A stretch of 64,000 bases of DNA. It comes from Symsagittifera roscoffensis (Eukaryota > Xenacoelomorpha > Acoela > Convolutidae). Positions within the stretch are counted from its first letter, which is position 1; every line of letters begins with the position of its first letter. The stretch is from positions 18,140,660-18,204,659 of the forward strand of contig NC_087069.1 in assembly GCF_963678635.1 (NCBI RefSeq), written 5' to 3'. The position numbers were made by a program, and so were the translations under genes. The notes under the pieces were generated by a model, which saw only the letters and a list, made by a program, of their open reading frames with translations, was not told where the DNA came from and searched no databases. Positions 42,362-55,025 of the stretch are shown here, piece by piece.

Positions 42362-44712
42362 AAAATTGGAGCTAATTTGTCGCCAAATGTATCCCAAATG
42401 AAACTTTTTAAAAACAACTTTCCAAAAAATTTTAGGTGTACTTCAGACGCCCTTGCGCAACCATAATTAGCAATCTTGAAAGGATCTTTGGACACCCACT
42501 AACCAAAACGCTCATCAGACAAACCCATACATGAAACCTCAACAAAGTAATCATACGTATTCTAGACATTTTTTTCTTTCATAATTAACTTTATTTTTAT
42601 TCCAATATAATGAGCTCATTTTAGAACATTTTATATCTGTGATCATTTTTGTAAACTTATGGGGGTTTCAAAACTGCTAATTTGGCCATTTTGGAAAAGC
42701 GCGGTAGGTTGTGTTCTTATAACATGCGTAGGCGGCAACTTAAATCATTCCGAATTGATTTGAGGCCAGCAAGACGGTTTCTCAAAATGGTGCAAATTCC
42801 CTAAAATAATGTAAAAAAGGAGGTCAAAATGAGAAAAAATTTTCAACCAAAGGGGAGTTGCAATATTCAAGGAAATTTTCCATAACATTTTTTAAATTGG
42901 TATAATAATTTAGTTAAAAGTATTCAATTCAGTCGACGTCAACTAATTTGCACCAATTTTTTTTTCAATTTAACGCAGATTTGAACTTTTCTACATTCTC
43001 TTTCAATTAACGTCGACTTAAACTTGATTTGAACTAAAGTTTATCAACCGAACTTCAACCAAATTTGATTGAAACAAATAATATAAGTAAAATTAAAATG
43101 AATTTCAAACCATTTTTTTGCAATCCAAAAGCTCGGATTAAACAGCTCTTGGCTAAAAGTATCATCTTTTTCTTGCTTTGCAATTGTAAGGAGTTTCTTC
43201 AAAAAATATAAACAGAGAAACGCACTATTTTTTCTTCTTTTTTTCTAATGTTTATCAAATCTTTCTCTTCGAAAATAAAATAAGAACATTCGAGAACAAC
43301 CATTTAAATCAATTTTTTGTCATAGTGCGAAAGTTTTGTTACTTTCTACCTACGGTTTGAAAACTTTTCAATCGCTGAAATTTTTCTAAGAAGAATTTCT
43401 TTAGCCATGTAAAATAGTTTCGTCTGTTGTGAAGTCTCTGTGATTTTATTGATTAGCTTAAATAGCAAAACTATTATGCAGTTGAGTGAGATTAGTGGCT
43501 TTAAATTTTTGTTTATATTTCTGAATAAAAATAACTCTGTGACAAACAGCAAACCGTAAAATTTGAACCATATTCTAGCCAACTTTGTTGGTTATATCTC
43601 AATTTGTGACAGGTTCTGATATAGGTTTTGCTCTAACAGCAAAAGTAGTTAAGAAAAACATCAACTCGGGCGCTACTTTTGGAAATCAAAATCAATTTCA
43701 TGAGAAGGCTACAGATATGAATTGCAGGCAGGATAATTTCAGAGCCTAAGAAGATTTGACAGACGAATGGGTGTTCTCCGTATATTGACAAGAATTAAAA
43801 ATGCTTGAAACTATTTCTGCCATGAAATCGCATTCATTAGCATTTTTGAAAGCGTTTTGAAGTTACAGAGTACACAATCGTTTCTCGATTTTGCTTGAGA
43901 TTATTTTCAGACAACCCTCTGCCTTCAAACTTTTAACTTTGTACTAAAATCATAACCTCCAAATTTCGTACAAAAACTTGAATCCGGAAAAGTATCGAAA
44001 CGGGACAAAATTTTTAATATATTATGGGTGTCAAAAGTCCAGAACGTTCAAAATATCTAATGTCCATAATTGAAATTGGTGAAAAACTGATATTGGGATC
44101 TAACCGCAGGAAAATTTTCTAAGTAAAAAGAAACTTTACAACCGCCGCTTCATAAGAGTGCTTAATTAAGTTTATTTTTACGCAACCATTTCGTTTTAGC
44201 AGTGTTAGGCTCAAATTTTTCTCCAATTTTAAAAGAAAAAAAAAAGAAAAATGTAAATCACCAATCAGACTCGATCAGTTGATGATATTATAAAAAAAAG
44301 TAGAGCAACTCAGACTATAAGGTTAAATTTCTGATGTGAATTAAAGCGTCCAGACATTTTTATCGTGGCAGAAAGTGGTCCTACAGATTGCGTCTGGAAC
44401 TCCCTAATTGCTTTAACCCTCTCACCATTTAACATTTTCGCCGCTCTTCTGGAGAAATAAAACACAAAAGAAGAACTCATTTTTGGGTTAAATTTAGAAG
44501 AACACGCGCCTCTTTGCCTTCTTTTTTTTACAGAGTGTGGTTAGAATTGACATGGCTTTTTTGTAAAAGATTATCCTGTCAATAATTGTGTTGTATGCCT
44601 CAACCTAACTTTAATTGTACGATCCGTTACAGGATGTAAAGATAGAAAAAGAAACCAAAATGGAAAACAAAACAAAACAAAGTTTGAAAACAAAGGATAT
44701 AACAAACAAAAC
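42362..44712. other. Non-coding stretch with a minus-strand family A fragment
   Basis: 42590-42780 matches the family A middle on the minus strand ('gtgatcatttttgtaaacttatgggggttt', 'gcgtaggcggc'). The rest is AT-rich without a recognised gene. Confidence 0.45.
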
Positions 44713-45915
44713 TAATTGTATCGGGGCGAAGGAAGCTCAGAATGCTCCGACTGCCCATTAAAGTCCATCGAGTAGTGCTCGCTGTAGAAACAATTGCTGA
44801 AACTACCAAAAATATTTTCAAAAATTATCTTTTTCAGACTTTTTTTTTAATTATCCCCCACACGCTATCTAATAATGAGGTAAATCTTTCAGCATATAGC
44901 TAAGTATTGAAATAATAAAATTTCCTCAATTCAAATTGGAACGATTTCTTAAAGGGACTTCCGCTTATGCACTAGTAGGACAAAATATATCGCGCGATAA
45001 TTATCCCAACCTCTCTGAAATCATGGATAGAAGTCGATTATAATGGATTTTTGCTTACTAAAATTTCGTCTAAAAAACGCTTATCTTAGCATATTTAGAA
45101 AACGTGATAGATTTTTAATCCATTAGAAATGATTGCTTTCAAAAAACAGAAATCCATTAAAATCTACATTTTGCAGCTTCCTACAAACTCGTCCCCCCAA
45201 TCCATTATAATCGATTGAAATCCATTTTCGTTTTTAATATAATGATTTTTTTTCGAGATAAAAAATCGAGATAAAACTTGGGAAACTTATAACAAAATAT
45301 TGAAGGGACGATATTAAAAAACGGGATTAAAATTAGGCCAAAGTGCAAACTTAGCGAGACCACAAATCAATTATCTTAAGTTTAAAGTCATTTTGTGCAA
45401 ACAAAAACAGTCTACAAAAATTTTCTCAGAGTTGATTAAAATCCACAATAGTCAAATTAATGTATTTTGTTGATTAATTTTTTCGTGAAAAATAGTTGAA
45501 AAAATTGATTTTAATTGACAAGGAATGGATTTTATTGATAACAATGTTAACGATATAATCCATTTCTAATCAACTTTAAGCAATTATTTTCGAACTTTAG
45601 AAGGACAGACTAGAATAATCCAATAAAATCGATTGTTTTCTGTTAAAGTTCGGACATCTCTAAACACCCATGACTTTACAAAAATAATAACATGCAAGAG
45701 ATTGTTTTCTGTTAAAGTTCGGACATCTCTAAACACCCATGACTTTACAAAAATAATAACATGCAAGAAATTCTTTTAAATTTCAGCTCAGGACAACAAT
45801 ACCTGTCGACTGATCTAAAAAAAGTCCGTCAAAAATGGGTAGTTAAAAATTGTCTGGTGAGAAAATTCATCCCGAGCACTAAACGCCGTCACTTTCTTCG
45901 AAAGACGGAACTATC
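44713..45915 (+). repeat. Diverged family A copy A7 split by a 0.77-kb insert
   Basis: The left part (44713 to about 45010) keeps 'tcggggcgaaggaagctcagaatgctccgactgcc' and 'atatatcgcgcgataattatccc'. The right part (about 45780-45915) keeps 'ctcaggacaacaatacct', 'ccgtcaaaaatgggtagtt' and 'cttcgaaagacggaac'. The insert between them is AT-rich with many AATCCATT-type motifs and a 69-bp tandem repeat. Confidence 0.6.
45631..45768 (+). repeat. Tandem repeat, 2 x 69 bp
   Basis: GATTGTTTTCTGTTAAAGTT... repeats exactly with period 69 (45631-45699 and 45700-45768), a recent duplication. Confidence 0.9.
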
Positions 45916-48500
45916 AATGATAAGCGGTGGCACGTTTCTCGAAATTATCAATCAACGAAACACATTTGGCAAACAGAAAAACATTACCTTTTTCAGAGAT
46001 CTTAATGTCAGCTCAAAAGTAATTCATACAACCATTGCTATCAATGCTGTCTTTGAAAATTAAATTTACAATATATGCAAACATGACACATGATTAAGGT
46101 ACTTTCATTGCGATATTTTAAAACTTTCCGAAACGTCCATTTTGTAGATAAAAATAAATTTAAAAAACGTTTGATTGTTATTTTTTTGTTCAACTCGTTT
46201 AAGCTTTTTGATTTGTTTTACTTTGTCTTTTTTTCATTAGTAGAATGAGCAAATTAGGAGAGAAGAAAAATTGTTCAGAATATTTCGATAAAAAACCAAC
46301 GCTCAAACAATCTTTTGTTTGAAACCTACTGGCAAAATTAACTTTTCTGGATCTTTTAACAGTTTCTGCATAGGTTTTTGAAGATCAACTGTCGCCCTGA
46401 AACTATAGTAACTATGCATCACGTCAGTAAAACTTGAGATTTGTGCAAAATATGTCATAATTCGTAAAATTCTAAAACTTTTTTCTAAGCAGCGTTTATT
46501 GCTACTAACATTAAATGATAGGCTGAGTTAATATTCTCCTAAAAATAAGCAATTTCGAAAGTAGACTCAAAAAGATAAAATATGAGTCTCCTTCGTCCTT
46601 TATGAGAGTTCGCTCTTAATTAACACTTGCTGCATAAACTGTTTACCTAATTTTTGTATGGTGCAACTAATCTTCTTTGTGCTAACAAAAATGCGTACAC
46701 CGTTTCTTCGTCTAGTATAAACAAGTCATACCTTTTTTGATTTTTTAGAGTTCCCTTGTTTGGTTACAGCACCAGAAATAATGCTGTTTTTGTATTTGAA
46801 AAATTTGTATATTCATCTACAAGTTGAAAACCACTAGATTATATTGCCTTTGAGATTGCCTTTGAAGAATGACCTTCAAAAATCTGCAATAGTTTTTTTG
46901 TGAAAATGAAAAAACAAATCTATGCATATATTCTCAGTCTCGAATTAGTTTTTTTCTAGGATCATAAAACGTATTTAAATCTATTTATTTCCAATTTTTT
47001 TATCGAAGTTGTTCAGTTTCAAGTTTGTTCTGTATCCATTTATAGCCCAAGGTTTTTCATGCTACATCTAACGGGTATGGTAGCATAAGAAAAAAAACTA
47101 CTTAATTTTACCATTATCGATACCAATTTTTATTTTCTTTGCATGTTTTGAGCTCAAACTTTGAGTTATTTAAACCATTTTCATAAATTTTTACATAAAA
47201 TTTTGCTCAAAATCTGATTTGCAATAATATTTTTTGATGATTACATTGCAAATATTGCTTTATTTTTAATTATTTTATTGTAGCCTTTTTTCTTGACTTG
47301 TTATTTAGTTTTTTGCGACAATTTGATAATTAATGCTGATTTCCTATGAGTTAAATTCATACTTTCAAGCTCAAAATCGTATTTCTGTGGACCATTCAAA
47401 AAATCTAGAATATTATCTCGTTTAACTTAAAAAAAGTATCTATGTTTTGTGTTGTTTGACATTTGTTGTTAAAATGCAAAATATCAGTTAAATTGTAAAG
47501 GAGTGGAATGACTAGTATTTAAACGTTTGGTTTTAAACAGTTTGGTGTTAAGTTGACAGACACCGTCTTTGTCAATCATTTTATGAACAACCTATTTATC
47601 ATTTCCGATTTAGCTCCCATTCCAGTAACTTATATCCCCCACAGCGCTGTCATTTGAGTTTTTTTACAAGGCTGAGTAGGCCTTAACTGAAACGTGCACA
47701 ACCAAATTACTATATCAAATAAAAATAATATTTCAAAAATTATGTTTTTTTTTAACAGAAAACGCTTATTTTACAATTTAAAATTAGTCGTCATAAGACT
47801 TATATGCAATTTTCAGAAATAAAGAATGCTTAGTCGCTCTCAATCAATAAACTTCTCAATCCTGGTTCCGTTTTTGAAAAAAGGCAACATTTCTAATTAC
47901 AGGAAAATAACTTGTTTGTATATAGTCCTATTCAAGGAGTAACATTGTTTCACCGTGGGAGCGGAATTTGGGTCGTTTCCCTATTTCTGAATAGACAAAA
48001 ATGCAATTATGGATATATGGCCACATATGAGCACGAGACAAGTTGAGAAATTTACAAGTTTCGTAGCTTTTTTTCTGTTCAAATCTACAACAGAATGAAA
48101 ATATTGACATGATCACAAACACCTTCGAGCTGAATTTGCTTGTAATTTAGAGTTTATTGCGCGTAACGAAATTTGAAAACCAAAACCTGGACTTTGAAAT
48201 ATAAAAAAACGATCTGTGGACAATCGCAAACCAAGTTTCTTCGCAAACTGCTGTGATTGGTTGATATGAAATTGATAGCCTAGAATTTGATAACCTAGAA
48301 GGAATTTAGCACACCAAAAAAGCATTTCTTATCATCAACATTAGTTATCGCTCAAATTTGCAAAAATTTTTCTATGGTGCAGCAATTTTTGCCAAATTGG
48401 CTCTTTTGCCAGCTTTCGGTGAACTCAAAAAATGATTAGTTGACCGAGAAAGGCCAAGAAAAACTTGTCAAAATTTCAAAATTATTTGAAATGTGCATCC
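45916..48500. other. AT-rich non-coding stretch
   Basis: No gene, RNA or repeat family recognised in about 2.6 kb. All open frames are short with low-complexity content. Confidence 0.45.
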
Positions 48501-48528
48501 CTCCCCCCCCCCCCCCAAAAAAAAAAAT
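48501..48528. repeat. Adjacent poly-C and poly-A runs
   Basis: A run of C (about 14, broken once upstream by T) is followed at once by a run of A (about 11). Prone to slippage and assembly error. Confidence 0.8.
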
Positions 48529-48778
48529 CTAAATCATTTCCTGCATGTGTGATCGGAGAGCGAGTGATTTGCTTGTAAAATGACCAGGGTTGTGTCCTAA
48601 TGACCTTTTGAAACAGATCATGCAAAATAACAGTCCTTGATTGACAAGCGAGACCGACAAAGACGAACAATATGCTTTCCTTCAAATTGCTCAGACGTAG
48701 ATAATCCCGTGTGATAACATATCCTGCCAGACTAAGATAATTAAACCCACTTCCGTTTTTAAATGGTAGAAAATATTA

Positions 48779-49250
48779 AACAAGGATAGCGGGCAATGTG
48801 CAAGCAGCACAGAATGTTCCGGCCATAGTCTTACAATAAACAATTAATTTTTTTTAAATCAGTGTCTTTTTTTTCTGCGTGGTGTTATAGAAAAAATTGA
48901 AAAACAAAAAAAACGAATTTAAAAACCAAAAAAAATCGTAATAAAAAAAACGAGAAGTTTCCAAAGGTTTTTTTAAATTTTTTTGGCCGAATTTTTTGAA
49001 GTGTTTGAACCCCAAATGGGCGTTAAAAAAACTAAACACTTACTTTACTCGCTTTACTAGAGAATTATTAAGTTTGCACGGTTCCAATTAAGCATAAATT
49101 TGCTTAGCCTACCTTATTAGCTTGGAACAAGACCAAAAATCTAAAATTTCAAACTGGTTTTTTCTTGTCAGTGAGAAATTTGTTTCAATATTTTTAAAAT
49201 CGTTTAAATCGCGACTGAGAGGACTTCAATATGATATATCATTTGACCTA
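48779..49250 (+). repeat. Hairpin-ended repeat family B, copy B4
   Basis: ACAAGGATAGCGGGCAATGTGCaagcaGCACAGAATGTTCCGGCC at the left, then 'ttcaaactggttttttcttgtca' and 'cgtttaaatcgcgactgagagg' of the family body. The right end is not clear. Confidence 0.7.
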
Positions 49251-49520
49251 TTCCACGTTAGAAATAAGCACCTAGAAATCAGTCGATTTATTTCTCATCT
49301 CATGCTTTCAACCTTGCACAAAAACTTCTCAAAAAAGAGCTATTTGGTATATATACATCTAAAAACTTAAAAAGCACTTAGCTTACCGTTCAAAAACACT
49401 GAGAAACACCTTTGTCTCAAAATACAGCTGGAAAGTCAACATCAGGGTAAAAAAAAATGGTCCAAGGCAACGTTTTTAGTCAGTTTTTTTTTTAATTAAA
49501 TGAATGCTTTGGAGTAGCAA

Positions 49521-52100
49521 ATGGAAGAAAAAGATGTAAAAATGTTGGAAGAATGGAAAGTTGTAAATCAAAATAGATCAGATTTCTGGGACTCGAAGAA
49601 AGAGATGAGCTCTCTTGAGCGAATGTTGGTTCAACAGGAACGCTACACCAGCAAGAACTGCCTGGTATTTCAGCTCAACTTTCCGCTCAACCCCAAATCG
49701 TCGCAACTGGTAAATGACGTGTGTAAGGCCAATTGTACCAGCTGGCATCAAAGCTGTCATCCGCTACGATCTACCAGGAGTAGAGTATAGTGTTCCCATC
49801 CTTGTGAAGTTTGTGTGTTTTCTTTAAAAAAAGCTGATATATAAAATCGCAGAAATGAATTGGATGCAGGAATATTAATGGCAACACGGGACAAACAACT
49901 CAAAACAAAGCAAAGAATTGAATCATTTAATGTGAAACTGCTTACAGATGTTCTTAACATTAAAATTGATTGTGTTAAACACTTGAACCTAGTTAAATTC
50001 ACGTTACCAACAGACAAAACACAGACGCAATCAGTAGAAAAGTCAATTTCTGAAACAGCCAAAGCTTGCAAAAAAATTTCTTCAGGTTTTACGAGGGGAC
50101 TTGATGGCAATTTTTTTGATAATGAAATGCTTCAAAGTGGATGGGGTCAGAACTAAAAACATTTTTTCCCTATCCTAAAGAAAACAATAATTCATCGGAA
50201 AACCTGCAAAAGAAAATGTTGAAACATTGCAAACTAACCAGCCATGACATTGAAAGCAGTAATTGTTTTTTTTTTCAGGAAAAATATTTTTTGCAATCTC
50301 ACTTCTGACAATTTTCTTGAAAAAAAAACATTTTTTTTCCGATTAAGCATCCCATACAAGCTCATAGCGATCAGAAAGAATTTTGACCTTAATAGTCAAC
50401 CAGGTGTTTTAGGACTTTGTTAAACATGAGGAAGCTCTAAGGACCACAGAAGTTTGTTCCACCTTGATGGCTATTGTGATTTTTATGCTATAATGGGGAG
50501 CTGTAGTTGTTCATGGATTGAGTTATAGCAATCAACTTGTTTTCAAATTGATATGAAACATTTTTTTTTGAAATAATTGAATCATAATTTTCTGAATCAA
50601 AAAGTATGTATAATTTATCAGCCACCCTCGATGCTTTTTTAATGATTTTTTGGAGAAATTAGAAGGTATCCAGTTCAAACTAAAGGTACTAGAAGATGAA
50701 CGAAACCGTGATATTGTCGCAGAAAAACATCGACAAACTGTCGAGTACAAAATTTTATTGATTGATAGTTTTTCGCCTACAAGGATTAGTTCAGCTTCAA
50801 GTGCTCGTATCGATCAATTGATATCGATTATAAACCTGACTGTAACTACAAATATCTGTAGTATAAGTGATCATTATGTTTTGGAGAGTACAATCAAATT
50901 AGATTTATGTAAAAAGTCAAAGTCTAAAAAGTTTTTGCGAAATGATATTAGCCCTTTGAAAAATGACGATGCTATGTTGAAATTTTTCTTTAGCCTAAAC
51001 CACAAACTGAATAGCTCGATTGGAATGACCTGAACTTGAACGCTTTTTTTCATTTGAAATTTTGCCGAACAAAGAAAACCTTTGAAAAGCAATGTGACGA
51101 AAAAGTCTCGGAGTACAACGAGAATCAAAATCCTAATGCATTGCAACAAAGATTTCATCAAGGCTGGGTAGAGCATCCGAACATTAAACATCGCAAAAAG
51201 TTTTAGTCGGCAAAAAAGAATTTAATCAAAGAAACGCGTTTCAATAAAGGTAAATTTTATGATTCCATCGTTGCAAAAAAATTTAATTCAACGGGATTTT
51301 TTGATGAATTTTATCATTCTTGCAGTAAATTTAAGAAAATGTAAAATTTTTATAAATGAAGGTCTTAAATCAGCACTTCTTGACCGTAGGCTGGAAACTT
51401 ACTAAAAGCATAGAGATACGCTCATTCGAAAAATCTTTCGAGCGAACTGCAAAAAGTGTTATCGCAAAGGTTGGTTTTATGTCCCTTGTATTTTTTTGAT
51501 TTATATCAACGACTTTCATCCAATGAGGGAAACACACTTTGTTTGCAGATCATATATAATCTCTGGGTGCTGACAAAATTTCGAAACATTTTACGGTTCA
51601 GGCTAAATGAAACAACAAAGCTAATTGTTGCACTGAAAACAAAATGCTAATTTTTGAATCAAGAACCATATAACGAAATTCGGTCGAGCTTGTGACAACA
51701 AAAGTTTTCCTATAGGCGATAGTTTTGTCGTACTTAGATGGCTTTGTAAGTATCCGTCTTCAATTATCTTGGAACAAAAATCGACAATAAACTAAAGTTT
51801 GACCATCAGATGACAAAGTGACGAAAAAGTTATCGAGATTTAAGGGGCCGTTATTGATTTTTACAAGATGTATGTTATACCATTGTTTTTATACGGACTT
51901 ATATCAAGTGGTTCATAATCAGAAACTTCTCTTGATCGAGTTCATTGAGTGCAGAAACAAATGATTAAAACAATCTTTTTTGGCCAAAAATTTTTTCTTC
52001 AAGAATCTGAAGTTCTTGAGAGCAATGAAATTGACACTTTATTCGATTTGTATTTTAGACAGTTTTTTTGGTAAACGTTTTTTCAACTTACATGGAAGAG
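49521..52100 (+). pseudogene. Decayed EN-RT LINE (CR1/Jockey-like), copy 1
   Basis: Broken plus-strand frames in LINE order. 49521-50156 holds two fragments (89 and 98 codons) that may be ORF1. 50650-51033 (127 codons) is the C-terminal end of an apurinic-type endonuclease: SASSARIDQLIS, then CSISDHYVLES with the SDHY motif. After a linker, the central RT is missing. 51456-51650 keeps an RT tail: in the neighbouring frame VPCIFLIYINDFHPM resembles the VLGPLLFLIYINDF block, followed by a LNETTK strand and later YLGTKIDNKLKFDH. Several stops and frameshifts make it inactive. Confidence 0.6.
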
Positions 52101-52637
52101 CACAATTAGCAGTTTCAATCTTGAATCTTTTGTTTTGTGGAGGGTAACGGGCACCATCCCTCTAAAAATCCTTTCTTCGTTTCTCTCTCGTACTATTACT
52201 ATGCAGCGATCTCGGCGTAATACTTCATTGAAAGGCTTTAACTTCCTTAAATCGAATCAACTTATTCGGGCTAATCTATAGCAATTTTCAGAATAATAAC
52301 TAAACGTTTCTACAATAATTCCTACAATAATTTCATCGAATGCAATAGTTTACTCTTGAGCAATTTTTTTGATTGCACTCCTATTAGATACCTTTTGGCA
52401 TATTTTTTAAAAGTTTTTCAGGGCATGCCTCAACAAGCTCAACAGCATTTTGTATGCCCATGGTGTTATTGAATTCTAAATGAAGTTATATATCCTGTTT
52501 CATATTTTCATATGTCACCTAAATGAGTTCAAATTCAAGTTCAGTGACTTTTTGTGGCACCTGATTTTGCATGAAAAAAAGAGAAAGAAAGTAAAACACC
52601 CGAAAACATAATCATCCCAATTTTTCAAATGGTCGTA
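51273..52637 (+). repeat. Tandem duplication unit 1 (LINE RT end plus family B end)
   Basis: 1,365 bp, repeated directly as unit 2 with only a few base differences seen. Ends with the family B phrase 'acctgattttgcatgaaaaa' and 'aaatggtcgtagcaaaaa'. A 7-base GCAAAAA occurs at both unit borders. Confidence 0.9.
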
Positions 52638-53705
52638 GCAAAAAATTTAATTCAACGGGATTTTTTGATGAATTTTATCATTCTTGCAGTAAATTTAAGA
52701 AAATGTAAAATTTTTATAAATGAAGGTCTTAAATCAGCACTTCTTGACCGTAGGCTGGAAATTTACTAAAAGTATAGAGATACGCTCATTCGAAAAATCT
52801 TTCGAGCGAACTGCAAAAAGTGTTATCGCAAAGGTTGGTTTTATGTCCCTTGTATTTTTTTGATTTATATCAACGACTTTCATCCAATGAGGGAAACACA
52901 CTTTGTTTGCAGATCATATATAATCTCTGGGTGCTGACAAAATTTCGAAACATTTTACGGTTCAGGCTAAATGAAACAACAAAGCTAATTGTTGCACTGA
53001 AAACAAAATGCTAATTTTTGAATCAAGAACCATATAACGAAATTCGGTCGAGCTTGTGACAACAAAAGTTTTCCTATACTTTATTCTGAAATTGACACTT
53101 TATTCGATTTGTATTTTAGACAATTTTTTTGGTAAACGTTTTTTCAACTTACATGGAAGAGCACAATTAGCAGTTTCAATCTTGAATCTTTTGTTTTGTG
53201 GAGGGTAACGGGCACCATCCCTCTAAAAATCCTTTCTTCGTTTCTCTCTCGTACTATTACTATGCAGCGATCTCGGCGTAATACTTCATTGAAAGGCTTT
53301 AACTTCCTTAAATCGAATCAACTTATTCGGGCTAATCTATAGCAATTTTCAGAATAATAACTAAACGTTTCTACAATAATTCCTACAATAATTTCATCGA
53401 ATGTAATAGTTTACTCTTGAGCAATTTTTTTGATTGCACTCCTATTAGATACCTTTTGGCATATTTTTTAAAAGTTTTTCAGGGCATGCCTCAACAAGCT
53501 CAACAGCATTTTGTATGCCCATGGTGTTATTGAATTCTAAATGAAGTTATATATCCTGTTTCATATTTTCATATGTCACCTAAATGAGTTCAAATTCAAG
53601 TTCAGTGACTTTTTGTGGCACCTGATTTTGCATGAAAAAAAGAGAAAGAAAGTAAAACACCCGAAAACATAATCATCCCAATTTTTCAAATGGTCGTAGC
53701 AAAAA
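52638..53705 (+). repeat. Tandem duplication unit 2 with 311-bp internal deletion
   Basis: Matches unit 1 (51273-51714 and 52026-52637), but lacks 51715-52025, replaced by 8 bases CTTTATTC (53079-53086) that also occur just downstream. It repeats the 64-codon frame of unit 1 exactly (52820-53014). Confidence 0.9.
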
Positions 53706-53716
53706 TAGTACAAAAA

Positions 53717-53800
53717 GGCAGGGACGGATCTAGCTTTTTCTCAAACAGTGGCGAGGTAATGTTTTCAATAAGTTTGTCGATTTTCCAACGCTCACTGGAC
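53717..53800 (+). repeat. hAT-like repeat family H, left-end fragment
   Basis: CAGGGACGGATCTAGCTTTTTCTC followed by about 60 bp of decayed family sequence. Confidence 0.55.
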
Positions 53801-54089
53801 TGATTTTTCTGCCTCTGCCTACTGAACTATTACATACATTGAAAAAAAATACCTAAAACTTTGCTTTAACCCCAATTTGGAATATCGTCACCTTTTTGGC
53901 AAAATTTCTTCTGCCAAAAAAGGTTCTTGAGCTAAAAATTTACACCGTAAAATGAAAATTAAAAAATACAAAAACTAAACTGTATGAAAGTTTTAAAAAA
54001 TATATTGAAACAAAAAATAAATTAGAAAGTGAACTTCAAAAACTTACAAAAGGTTGAATTTTTCATCAAAAAATGGAAAAAAAGCTCAC

Positions 54090-54237
54090 CGGATAGCTGA
54101 TTGAAAAACATGATGTCTGGCACCCACATGAACTTCTGCTCGAAGTCCAGTCGGGTAATTTGCTCGTATTCATCTGGGTTCCACTGGATAAAGTCATTAA
54201 TCCACAGCATCTCAGCCCAGAAGTGCAGGTGAATGTT
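54090..54237 (-). CDS. Cys-loop receptor exon: loop D to loop A of the ligand-binding domain
   Basis: A 148-bp minus-strand exon with acceptor 'ttttgttctag' and donor CCG|GTGAGC. It encodes NIHLHFWAEMLWINDFIQWN, then PDEYEQITRLDF, then MWVPDIMFFNQLS. W-x-D/N-x-L-x-W-N-P-x-E-Y and W-x-PD-I are the hallmark of the nicotinic-type extracellular domain (strands 2-4, loop A). The last base pairs with the 30360-30490 exon to give Gly, so the next intron is about 23.6 kb. The exons before it (signal peptide, first helix and strand) were not found. Codon use is balanced, in contrast to the AT-rich surroundings. Confidence 0.93.
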
Positions 54238-54591
54238 CTAGAACAAAATAAATCGTCTTATTTCGTTTCATAATTTTTGTGTTCCCACATAGCATCGAAT
54301 TTCAATTACAGATTGTTTTTATTCCCAATGTTTCTGAATAGAAAAGCAAAATTGATATATTTTTTACTCCATGTTTACTTTTTTCACCTTGATGGAAACT
54401 GCTTCATTAGTCTTCAAATTTTAGGCGGCCAAACCCGCATTTCGTTGTTCTCCAAAAAAGTTTTTCACTTGTGTGCGAACTGTAAACAAGGTGGAGAGGT
54501 AAATATAAAAAACATCTGAAAAATGGGGAAAAGTTACACTCATGATAATGCTTATGAAAACTTCGCACCTACGCGCTATGTACCTAAAAAC

Positions 54592-54867
54592 CTGGCATCT
54601 AGGATTTTCTCGAGGCGGGGGCGCATTTTCAAAAAATTTCCAAAAATTTTGACCTTTTTGTTAGGTCGACGAAATTGATATTCGGAGCTCTCCTAAAGCA
54701 AAAAAAAAAGACGCTGTTTTGGCCAAACTTTCTTCGCGGCAGGCAAATTTTTGAAAAAACAGGTCAAAAAAGCCGTTTTGGGGCACTTTGTGGCACTTTG
54801 TCGGCAGGGGGTCGAATCCCTGAAAGAAGGGGCGTCCGACCATCCCCCCCCCCTAAAACCACCCCTG
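54592..54867 (+). repeat. hAT-like repeat family H, internally deleted
   Basis: Left end CTGGCATCTAGGATTTTCTCGAGG and right end AAACCACCCCTG with the 'tcggcagggggtcgaatccctgaa' block. The 'ggcgcc' middle is deleted. No target duplication visible. Confidence 0.7.
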
Positions 54868-54913
54868 TTGGGAGGTGTAAGCCATATGACGGCTCTTTTT
54901 CCTTTCTTCCCAC

Positions 54914-55025
54914 CTGCAAACTGCTATAATTAAAATTACAGTTCCGATTGTCATGAAAATTGACATGCAGATAAATTTGGCCATGACAAACATATTTGAT
55001 CTGCCTAAACATGCTTGTAAAACCA
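54914..55025 (-). CDS. Candidate hydrophobic exon upstream of the receptor exon
   Basis: The minus-strand frame reads SNMFVMAKFICMSIFMTIGT and continues VILIIAVC before a good donor CAG|GTGGGA. It could be a signal-peptide exon (ATG at the Met) or resemble a receptor third transmembrane helix. It ends in phase 2, which does not fit the phase-0 start of the exon at 54237, so at least one more exon would be needed between them. May be chance. Confidence 0.22.

Noticed and set aside
44425..44450. A 23-bp minus-strand micro-exon with good acceptor and donor
   Set aside because: The flanking receptor exons already join in phase and 23 bp would break the frame.
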